DNA of 64,000 bases from Corylus avellana. Lineage: Eukaryota; Streptophyta; Magnoliopsida; Fagales; Betulaceae. The notes under the pieces are model-generated. The model saw only the letters and a program-made list of their open reading frames with translations. It searched no databases and was not told where the DNA came from. Location of the stretch: the NCBI RefSeq assembly GCF_901000735.1, contig NC_081541.1:26500258-26564257 (forward strand), in the 5' to 3' direction. Each line of letters begins with the position of its first letter. Within the stretch, counting starts at the first letter, position 1. Below, in pieces: positions 55,071 through 64,000 of the stretch. The position numbers and the translations under genes were made by a program.

Positions 55071-56735
55071 CTTGGTGAAGAAATTCATAATCAAATGGAA
55101 AACTAAAATAATAGAGAAATTAAAATAATAGCGGAATTAAAATGAAAGAGAGACAAAAGATTTTACGTTGTTTGCTCAATGACCTACGTCTATAGATAAA
55201 GCCCTAGGGCTACATTATGCTTTTATTGAATGATTTGATAGTACGTAGGAGCCTTTAATATATAGAAGCTAAAGGGAGAGAGTCTCTCATATATTAGCAA
55301 TGTGGGACAAGCCCACATATGCTCTAACATTCTCCCTCAAACTCAAGGTAGAGACTTGTGAAATTTTGAGTTTGGTCTTGATCGGCGATGGAGGCCTTGA
55401 TATTGGCCAGAAACTCGTTGGAAGTGATGGTGGCTGAGGGAGGTGGCTTGAGTTGATGTCGCCGGAATTTGAAACATTGGCGGTTGTGAACTTCGGCTAC
55501 TATGGCCAGGATTTCAACATCGACAACTTTTGGCTGGAATGGGCCAAACATGGGGTTGAAAGTGAAGCCAACTATGGGCTAAAAATGGCCTGGGTTTTAA
55601 ACAATACCACGAAGGCCGGGCCTTGGTTTTAAACAATACCACAAAGGCCAAAATATGGGTCTATGTCAAACATAACAAATAGACCATCAACTAATGGGCC
55701 AACAATGGGCCAAAAATAGGTCTAAGTCAACAAATGACCAAATGAATGAGGCCAACAAAGGGCCAAAGGGATACGGGCAACTGACCTCTTTTGAATTTAT
55801 TTATTTCAATTGAGATATATATATATATTTTTTCTCGGTTTCCTCGTCTCTTTTCTTTTCCTTTTTTTTATATATTTTTTTAATTATTAATCCATTACAA
55901 GGAATAGCCTAGTCACAGATTACAGAAAACCTAGGATAAGAATTTACTTAATCCTGTAACCAAACAAATCTAGGTCTAATATCTAAACCAGAATATCATA
56001 TTCCTAAACTAGAATAAGAATATATGCGCATGCAAATAAGGTAAGAAATAAACCTACTTCCAAACACCATTCTTCTTCTTCAATTTCTCCCCTCTTTCTA
56101 AAACCAACGAAGATAACAAGTCATCTTCTTTGTTCTATTTCTAAGCAAATAAACCTGACAATATGCACAGTTGTGAACAGGGGTTGTGAGGTTGGCAGTG
56201 CAGGGAGGTTGTTGCACGGCAATCTATGGTTGAATGGAGCAGGGGTGCGGTGGCTTATGCTTGAACCTAACGAAGCTCTCTTACATGGAGGGTGTGCGTT
56301 CCATGGCTAGTCAATGGTCTGATGAACGACGGCCAGCAGGTGGCGGCACCTCTAGGTCACAGACTGGTGGAGGGGAAGATTGTCAGGGCGATGCACCCAT
56401 GGGCTGCCGAACAGAGAGTTGTACGATGGTGGACGGCTCACCGAAGATAAGCTTGTGGCATCGTGGACCAAGATCTATGGTTGACCGCCTCAATCTGATC
56501 ATGTTGCCATAATCCCGAGATCTAACCAGATGCGCAACTGAGCGTAGCTGTCTGTGTTGTTCGAGTCGCAGATCGAGCACCCGGATTTGTGGTAAGGCTG
56601 TGAGGGCTGCCGATGATTAAGTCGTGAGTGGCTGGTGATGGGAAGTTTGAATTACGCTGAGAACGACACCGATGATGGTCGTGGATGGGTTGGCCGGAGG
56701 AAGTGGGTTGGCTCTACATGGATCTGAATTGACTT

Positions 56736-59150
56736 TGAAAGAATTCATAATGCGGAAATAATAAGATAATGACACAGAGATTTACGTGGTTTGGTCTACG
56801 ACCTACATTCACAAGATCAAGCCCTAAGGCTCCATTAAGCTCTTATTTCTTTGAGTAATATATACAATATAATATGCTCCTATTTATAGGAGAATCATGT
56901 TGAATACAAATAGACTTCTACTTTAGCTAGGTTAGCTTGGTGATTATCTTTAACTATTCACCAGTAACTACAATGATAGTCTTCAAGTGTGACTCAATGA
57001 TATTCTTCAACTATAAGCTAGTAATAGTTTTATAGTTTGACTATTATTCTTGAACTCCATGATATACTCTAACATTCCCCCTCAAACTCAAGGTGTAAAC
57101 TAGTGAAAACTTAGTTTGTTCTTTAGTCGGCAACAGAGGCCGAGATGGTGACCGGAAACTCGTTGGAGTTGGTGGCGGTCGAGGTAGTTGAGTGGAGTTG
57201 ATGGAGCGAGAATTGAAACATCAGCTGCTCTTCAACATGAACTTCAACAACTTTTGGCTTCTTTTAGAGAAGAAAGAGCCAACTATAGGTTAACAGAGAA
57301 AGGAGATGGGCAACTATGGCCTCTTTTAAAGAAAAGAGAGCCAACTATGAGCTAAGAGAAAGAAAAATGGGCAACTATGGCCTCTTTTAGAGAAGAAAGA
57401 GCCAACTATGGGCTAAGAGAAAAAGGAGATGGGCAACTATGACCCCTTTTAAAGAATAGAGAGCCAACTATAGGCTAAGAGAAAGAAAATGGGCAAGTAT
57501 GGCCTCTTTTGAGAAGGAAGAGCCAACTATGGGCTAGGGGAAAAGAAATGGGAAACTATGGCCTCTTTTGAGAAGGGAAGGCCAACTATAGGCTAAGAGA
57601 GAAAGAAAGGGAAAGCCAACTATGGGCTAAGAGAGAAAGAAAATGGGCATCTTGGGCCTTTTTTTGTGAGCAACTTTGGCCTCTTTTGTAGGCATCTTTG
57701 GCCTCTTTTGAATTTTTTTTCTTTTTAATCCATTACAAGGAATAGCCTAGTCGCAGATTACAGAAAAACTAGGATAAGAATTAACTTAATCCTGTAACCA
57801 AACAAATCTAGGTCTAATACCTAAACCAGGATATCATATTCCTAAACTAGAATAGGAATGTCTTTGCACTCAAATAAGGGTAACACACACCTGTAACCAA
57901 ACAGACTTCCTCTTCTTCAATTTCTTATTCCTTTTTACCACACACGCAGCTCCTACCATATACAGGAGTAACAGGACACCTCCAAGCCTTGAAGCCTTGG
58001 AGGACGCCGGCAAACACACTGATTGAAGCCGGAGGTGGAGAGAAACGCTGCTTGCGATGACTGGAGTTAGGCCACTGGCTGACTGTCATGGATCTGACTT
58101 GCGGCTATGCCATGTTCGGACTTGGCAGGAGTGGGGCCGTGGAAGATAGGCAAGGTGCGACGGCTGGCAAATGGGAGTTGTGAGATTGGCAGCGCAGGCA
58201 AGTTGTTTTGTGGCGATCTATGGCTGAAGGGGGCAGGGGCCCGGAGGCTTATAGTTGAACCAGCGAAGCTCTCTTCCATGGAGGATGTACGTTTCATGGT
58301 TGATTGATGGGCTGATGGATGACGGCTAGCAGGGGCGATGCAGTGGTTCTGTGGTCGTCACGATGCTCAGCTAGCACTGGGATGGTGAGATGGCTTGTGG
58401 GTGTCGTTGACTAGGATCGGTGGTGGAGGCGCCGCTGCACTTCATGGATCTGTGGCTGGTATGGAGGGTTGCTCTTGACACATAGAGTCATGAGGATGAC
58501 CCAAATTGTGGGAAACTTGCTAACTTTGAACCCCTAACTAATTACAGAGCTTTGATGACAAAAGGCCTGTGACAAGGGGCCTGTCATTGATGTTGTTGTG
58601 TGGCATGACGGAGAAGCATGGAGGGAGGTGATGAAGGGTAGCTAGGGCTGAACGTCGATTGCTTCTTCTTCTTTTTTAATAAAAATAAAATAGATAAAAG
58701 GGCTTCGTGATTATGAAATCAATTGAAACAAAGGATAAGAAACAAAAAAAGAAAATTGCAATCTAGGATCTAACAATTGGCATTAGCCTATTTCCTCTGA
58801 TACCATGAAAGAATTGATAATGCGGAAATAATAAAGCTAAAAAATTCAGATAGTGACACAGAGATTTACGTGGTTCGGTCTATGACCTACATCCACAAGA
58901 TCAAGCCCGGAGGCTCCATTAAGCTCTTATTTCTCTGAGTAATATTTGCAATATAATATTTATAGGAGAATCATGTTGAATACAAATAGACTTTTGCTTT
59001 AGCTAGGATAGCTTGGTGATAATTTTAAACTATTCACCAGTAACTACAATGATAGTCTTCAAGTGTGACACCGTGATATTTTTCAACTGTAAGTCAGTAA
59101 TAGTCTTATACTATGACTATTATTCTTGAACTTCATGATATACTCTAACA
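56736..59150 (-). mobile_element. Non-coding LTR element A, nested in element B
   Basis: 3' LTR 56736-57074 (339 bp) and 5' LTR 58806-59150 (345 bp). The left target duplication is GACTT (56731-56735); on the right AACTT (59151-59155) has one change, but the duplicate copy at 2821 still has GACTT. Primer site TGGTATCAGAGG at 58794-58805; polypurine tract TTTGAGGGGGAA next to 57074. Its interior shares 'gaagctctctt' and neighbouring blocks with element B (56170-56340 with 58165-58345), so both belong to one family. Confidence 0.9.
57262..57665. repeat. 60-bp minisatellite inside element A
   Basis: About six units, each with 'gagccaactatgggctaaga' and 'gggcaactatggcctctttt'. Absent from the matching interior of element B apart from one or two related phrases at 55570-55780, so the array grew inside element A. 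Confidence 0.8.
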
Positions 59151-60507
59151 AACTTGACGACAAAAACCTTTTTTTTTTTCAAAAAAAAATAAAAACAGCA
59201 TAGAGAAAAGGGTTTTGTGATTGTGAAATCAATCAAAACGAATGATAAGAAACATAAAGGAAAATTGCAATCCAGGATCTAACAGTAGAAAATTGCAATC
59301 CAGATTCTAACAATTGGCGTTAGCCTATTTGCTCTGATACCATGAAGAAATTCACAATAAAATGGAAAAATAAAATAATAGCGGAATTAAAATAAAAGAG
59401 ACACAAAAGATTTTACGTGGTTCGGTCAATGACCTACATCCACAGATAAAGCCTTTAGGCTACATAATGCTTTTATTGAATTATTTGATAGTACATAGGA
59501 GACTTCAATATATAGAAGCTAAAGGGAGAAAAACTCTCATACATTAGCAATGTGGGATAAGCCCGCTTATTCTCTAACACTTGGAACCACATTTCTAGTT
59601 GAAAATTCAGCTTCTGGGATTATTTTGCTGATGGGTGATTCAGCTTTTGGGATTATTTTGCTGATGGGTGATTTTGTAGCTTAATAAAAGAAGATGGTGC
59701 ATTGTAGTGGGTTATTCCTCGTGTTTTTAATTTTTGTTGGTTTCAATTGTTGGTAGAGGTGGATGCAGATTAGTTGGGTGAACTTTTTGGAATTAATATA
59801 ATGTATTTGGGTGCTTGATTTATGAATGGTCGATTAAGGGTGAATAGCTACGTTGATGGAAATTAGAAGATGAGTGTGATTCTCTTAATTGATTGGTGGT
59901 ATTATCTAGTATGGGATACTATGGTGGTTTAATATTGAAGATGAGAATATGGGTTTATTCTTGGTGGCATTGTGGTTGAATGTTAAAAGAGGTGATTGGA
60001 TCTTGCAGAGTAACAAGAACACGCTAACTTTTGCCTCTACCTATTTCCTTATTATGTAAGTTATTTTCTAGTGTCACATATAGATTCTTTTTTTTCAAAC
60101 GCCTGTTCATAATTGTAATGATTAGTTTAATTATTCTTTATTAGATCTCTTTTATTATAGATGTGACAACTAACAAGTCACTTCCTTTTGTAATTTTCAC
60201 CATTTATAATCTCATTGCATAAATGAATAGTTTGATGATTTATACTCCAATAATATTGCATACCCCTTCTTTTAAACCAATAACTTCTTTCAAAATACTA
60301 TTTAAATGGAGGTTGTTATCTCATATGTTGTGAATATTTTTCTTTTAATTTTTTTTTTAATGTCCCAAAACTTTGATGATGATACCTCTTCACATGTCCT
60401 TCGACGTCAATTTATTTATTTATCTATTTTTTTTAATATAGTTGAATTTTTACCAGAGCCACATATTAATTCAGTAAAAAACTCTTGTAAAACCCTATCC
60501 TCCTAGA
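58468..60507. repeat. Duplicated segment, copy 2 (partner 2109-4119)
   Basis: Direct repeat of 2109-4119, about 56 kb away. Continues past the gap position of copy 1 into the small secreted protein gene. Contains the 5' LTRs of the nested elements A and B and the gene's upstream flank. Confidence 0.85.
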
Positions 60508-60667
60508 AAGGACATTATTGAACAAAGAGTTATTTTACGATAATATTTTCATATTTCCGAAAGGTACAATTCTTAAAGAACTCATTTTGAATAAAAGTTT
60601 GTGTTTGAAGGGTCTCAAGTTAACTAATTGCGATAGCAATTCAAGGATTTAGTCCCTCTAAATAGCT

Positions 60668-60674
60668 TATAAAT
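60668..60674 (+). promoter_or_regulatory. Possible TATA box of the small secreted protein gene
   Basis: TATAAAT, 46 bases before the start codon. This would leave a very short 5' untranslated region, so transcription may start elsewhere. Confidence 0.4.
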
Positions 60675-60713
60675 TTGACGTTCAAATAAGTGAATTCATA
60701 GAGTAGGAGAAAT

Positions 60714-61127
60714 ATGACGACTATGAAACGTATGGTAAAACTTATGTTGGTGATTATGGAGTTGATTATCCTCATAATACTCATAGTACATGCTAATGAC
60801 CCTATCTTTCTTTCTTCAGCTCCCACTCCACCACCAACCAACCTTCATCTAGTCCATGTTGATGATGAGGATATCACTTACATCCACCGTTGCATTCTAA
60901 GAACACTTAAATGGTGTGCAAAGGAAAAATATTATAATTTCTGTATTGCTGAAAATATTATTCAGTGCCATTTTGAGGACCCAATGCATCCTAAAGATTA
61001 TCGCTTCAGCTGTAACTATATTATAAACGAATGCTATAATTCTTGTTTCACCAAGCGTCAGCATTTTGGCCTATATCTTTCAGAATGTATGGTAGATTGC
61101 TATGAAATGCACATGAAGAAGCATTAA
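60714..61127 (+). CDS. Small secreted cysteine-rich protein
   Basis: 137 residues in one exon. The first 27 or so are strongly hydrophobic (VKLMLVIMELIILIILIVHA), a signal peptide. A short Pro-rich tract (APTPPPT) follows, then a domain with nine cysteines that includes two CX3C pairs (CYNSC and CMVDC) 12 residues apart. CX3C pairs joined by a short stretch occur in hairpinin-like and thionin-like plant peptides, but I do not recognise a specific family. Such proteins are usually secreted and act in defence or in pollen-pistil contact; here that is inference only. Three Met codons near the start (60714, 60723, 60732) could all serve. A poly(A) signal (AATAAA, 61317-61322) follows. Its flanks exist in second copies at 3221-4119 and 44790-44995. 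Confidence 0.65.
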   Translation: MTTMKRMVKLMLVIMELIILIILIVHANDPIFLSSAPTPPPTNLHLVHVDDEDITYIHRCILRTLKWCAKEKYYNFCIAENIIQCHFEDPMHPKDYRFSCNYIINECYNSCFTKRQHFGLYLSECMVDCYEMHMKKH

Positions 61128-61483
61128 ATATCTATGTCTAGAATCGATGAGCTCCGACTTTGGTACAAGGTTCGCAACTACTTCTCTAACTCTATCTTCA
61201 TGTATATGAATATACACACACTTACGGAGAAGGTATTGTTCCATAATATACACGGAAATATTTTCTCATATTTTGTAAAAGAACACTTCAGAATTTTTAT
61301 ACACTTTTAGGATAGCAATAAAAGGTTCCGTGTTAGTTTTTTTTTTTTTTTCTTGAAAAAATTATATTTAATCTCCCTAAACTAACACATTCTTTCCTAA
61401 AAACACCAAATTATCAATTTTGATACTTAGCTGCTTCAAATTACCATTGCATTGCAATTTACATACTCTGTTAGTTTTTTAGT
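61128..61483. other. 3' flank of the small secreted protein gene
   Basis: AT-rich; contains the AATAAA at 61317-61322. No other feature seen. Confidence 0.5.
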
Positions 61484-61690
61484 TGGTTTTAGTTGGTCGT
61501 TATTATGAATTCTAATCACTTATCATTACCATGTTGCATGCTATCTAACTAAATCCTAGTTACAATCGCCTTTATTACAAGAAAGATAAAATGGATTAGC
61601 CATATTATCTATATAAACAAAAATATATTAATAATGTTATGTGTTATGCACATTTTAGCAATAATGCTTCCACATCATTTAATACAAAAA
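61484..61690. repeat. Downstream flank shared with 44790-44995
   Basis: About 200 bases in direct orientation with few differences. See the partner entry. Confidence 0.8.
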
Positions 61691-61959
61691 TTACATATAT
61701 TTTTAATTACAAACAAATCTTCCTCTTCTTTTATTTTATTTTACTTTACTTTATTTTTTATGAGTAAGAAAAAGAGAGAGGAAACAACATCACCTAGGTG
61801 AGTCTTTTCTATTGTCCAGGCAAATACTGCAAAGGGGGAGAAAGAAAGGGAATGTTTTTATATTCATTTTCATTTTTTATAGAATAAAATACTTCTTTAT
61901 TTTCTATATTCAAAACTTTCATTTATTTATTTTTTAAAATAAGAAAACAATGGAAACGC

Positions 61960-62035
61960 AAGGTATTGATCCCTGTTCCTTTCATCCAAGTACTAATGAA
62001 GGCTCTACCAATTGAGCTACAATCCGTTCCCATGC
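61960..62035 (-). repeat. tRNA-like sequence
   Basis: The minus strand reads GGATTGTAGCTCAATTGGTA followed by GAGC, a good A box and D arm, and 30 bases on GGGATCAATACC, a poor B box. No acceptor stem pairs. Similar in kind to 26440-26545; probably a tRNA-derived repeat or a dead tRNA gene. Confidence 0.45.
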
Positions 62036-62663
62036 CATAAAAGTAGGCATGATTTTAATATTACTCGCTAAATTACATTTACTTTACTCAAAAATAGGTA
62101 AAAGTCATTTTTGGCAAATAAAAGAATTATAAAAATAGGATGATTTTTATCCAAATCCACGATGGACAGGTGGTTGAACTTGACCATGTCCTAGGGTTAA
62201 ATTCTCTCCAAATAACAAATAAAAATATAATATTTACATTACTCAAATTATATATCCAACCTCGCTACCAACAAAATAAAATATAAGACCTATAATATCT
62301 AAATGACGACATATCATGCCACATAGGGGCAGAATTAGAATTTTTTGTTTGGAGTCCAAGCTTACAAAAATAAATAAATATATAAATAGATATAATTCTT
62401 CTATATGTTTGCGGGTGCATTAATTGAAAATAAAAACAGACAAATTCCTATACTTAATTTCATACTAAGAGTTCGTTTGGGTTTGTGACTGCAAAAAGTG
62501 CTAGGTAAAAATAACGATTTTAATATGTGCGATTTAAACGTTTTATGGGTGATTTAAACGATTGCTTTAGATGTCTAGATTGATGCCATAAGCTAGACTT
62601 CACTCATCCACTGGACCACTGCACCTAAAAAAGATGCTTATGCCTTGTTTAGTTCTCTCTCAA
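62036..62663. other. AT-rich intergenic sequence
   Basis: No gene seen. Its last 28 bases match 5925-5952. Confidence 0.4.
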
Positions 62664-63110
62664 CACTACAAAAAAAAAGGCCATTTTTTGACGTGGCAAA
62701 CAGTACCTATTTTTTGCCATGTCAGAATTTGTTGACATGCCAAAACTGGCACGTCAAAAAAAAAATTTTTTGACATGCCAAAAGTGGCACGTCAACATTT
62801 ACTGACGTGTTGAACACAACACATCGGTATTTACTGACATGTCAATATTTGACACGTCAGTAAATTTTTTATTCAATTTAATTTAAAAATATTTGATTTA
62901 AATAACTTAATAATTTTATATTTACTGACGTGTCAAAGTTAGACACATCATTAAATACTGACGTGTCAAAGTGACACGTCAGAAATTTATTGACGTGTCA
63001 GTTTGACACGTCAACATTTACTGACGTGTCACGTTGACACGTCAGTATTTAATGACGTGCCAAAGTGACACGTCAATAAATTTCTGACATGTCAGTAAAT
63101 ATATATGATC
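62664..63110 (+). mobile_element. CACTA-type terminus with TGACGTGTCA subterminal repeats
   Basis: Starts CACTACAAAAAAAAAGG, the standard end of CACTA (En/Spm) elements. It is followed by about 18 copies of TGACGTGTCA or close variants, alternating in orientation, up to 63100. In CACTA elements such subterminal motifs bind the element's own regulatory protein. The other end of the element was not found, so it either continues out of the window or is truncated. Related motifs lie at 23766-23866. Confidence 0.8.
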
Positions 63111-63426
63111 TGGTTTATTCATACTATATTTATAAATAATATATAAAATGATCCCAACATTATCAGGTTTAATATTGTACAATATGATCGATCCCAACAT
63201 TCAATAAAATTAATTTCTACAAAACAAACACTTAATTTACTTCCCCTTTATAACACCGGTACGTACCCCATTTCAACATTAAAAAATATCAGACAATTAA
63301 TTCCTTACTGTTAGCCATGCATACAAGAAAGCGTGCATGCTTTAATATATAGCAAAACCAAAAGGATATATATATATATAACATTTTAACATGCATGCAT
63401 ATATGGTATTTCAAACCTAGCTAAAA

Positions 63427-63462
<36 letters not shown>

Positions 63463-63796
63463 CAGTTTTCTCGTTCATTTAGAATCTCATTAAAATAATT
63501 AAAGTAACATTAGTCATATTAAAGTTTTGACATATATATAATATAAACCATGCACATTAAAATTAATGGTACAATTGTTGTTAATATTGCACTCTATCTC
63601 TTCACACCAACCTTATCAACCGTTAATACTATTTGTTTATTCAAGTTATATTTGTTTATTTGTATGTCGTAATTTCGAATTTTTTTTTTCCCTTGTCTTG
63701 TTCTCATCTTAAGTTTACATGTCTATATATGCATGTATATATTTGCAGTTTATATGCCATGAGTACTTCAACAAAAGATGCAGCTAGCAACTATAA
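63111..63796. other. AT-rich sequence with an (AT)n microsatellite
   Basis: (AT)n at about 63429-63462. Near the end, 'tgccatgagtacttcaacaa' (63754-63773) starts a short open frame cut by the gap; it might begin an exon of the CACTA element. Confidence 0.4.
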
Positions 63797-63896
63797 NNNN
63801 NNNNNNNNNNNNNNNNNNNNNNNNNNNNNNNNNNNNNNNNNNNNNNNNNNNNNNNNNNNNNNNNNNNNNNNNNNNNNNNNNNNNNNNNNNNNNNNN
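63797..63896. other. Assembly gap (100 N)
   Basis: Exactly 100 N. Confidence 0.95.
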
Positions 63897-64000
63897 TAGC
63901 ATTATGAGTCATGCATACGTAAAGTAGTGAATATTTCATACATTGTATACGAAATTAATTGGGTTTGTGGTGTTTTTCACAGAGTACCATGAGTACTAGG
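63897..64000 (+). other. Window end with a possible splice acceptor and start codon
   Basis: 'gtttttcacag' (63970-63981) followed by 'agtaccatgagtactagg' repeats the ATGAGTACT seen at 63759, possibly two exon starts of one gene that continues outside the window. Confidence 0.25.

Larger units (their letters stand above)
55076..59579 (-). mobile_element. Non-coding LTR element B, host of a nested insertion
   Basis: 3' LTR 55076-55329 (254 bp) and 5' LTR 59343-59579 (237 bp), both TGTTAGAG...TTTCTTCA on the minus strand, flanked by the target duplication CTTGG (55071-55075 and 59580-59584). Polypurine tract TTTGAGGGAGAA next to 55329; primer site TGGTATCAGAGC at 59331-59342. The interior (55330-56735 and 59156-59342, about 1.6 kb) has no open frame worth naming, so this is a non-autonomous element of the LARD type. 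Confidence 0.9.

Overview
The window looks like nuclear DNA from a dicot plant, probably a woody rosid, although the species cannot be fixed from sequence alone. The evidence is introns with GT/AG borders, plant LTR retrotransposons of the Copia, Athila and Tat types, hAT and CACTA-type DNA elements, AT-rich spacers, and a plant GH19 chitinase with hevein domains. Eight runs of N (76 to 193 bases, mostly exactly 100) mark assembly gaps. There are no CRISPR arrays, operons or bacterial features.

Only two host protein genes are well supported. The first is a three-exon chitinase at 29908-31286 (+), 381 residues: signal peptide, two hevein chitin-binding domains, a Pro/Ser-rich linker and a GH19 catalytic domain. 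It lies in the third of three related units (A about 9400-12208 plus 15939-16145, B about 25520-28140, C about 28990-36130). In A and B the chitinase flanks are present but the gene between them is missing. The second is a single-exon gene for a small secreted Cys-rich protein at 60714-61127 (+). Its upstream flank is duplicated at 3221-4119 and its downstream flank at about 44790-44995.

Most of the rest is transposable elements. 1-1771: start of an Athila-like element on the minus strand. 2109-4119: copy of 58468-60507. 4220-5880: two tandem arrays. 7560-8085: LINE fragment. 12650-15932: decayed Copia. 16246-17959: non-autonomous LTR element. 18190-19623: rearranged Tat-type pol. 19624-22180: gag-only Athila-like element. 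24965-25371: hAT MITE. 32702-35382: complete gag-only LTR element with a 5-bp target duplication and an unusual acidic second ORF. 36231-39742: very young Copia that keeps gag, protease and integrase in one open frame but lacks reverse transcriptase. 47030-53357: decayed Athila element on the minus strand. 55076-59579: two non-coding LTR elements, one nested in the other, each with a target duplication. 62664-63110: CACTA-type terminus.

Two large-scale patterns stand out. The segment 31555-36130 recurs almost base for base at 39743-44318, with the young Copia and a 100-N gap between. The second copy resumes exactly at the expected Copia target site, so this is probably two haplotypes placed end to end rather than a true tandem duplication. 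Second, clusters of CpG-rich palindromes built on GCGATCGATCGC or GCGCTCGAGCGC recur in the LTRs and leaders of several different retroelements.
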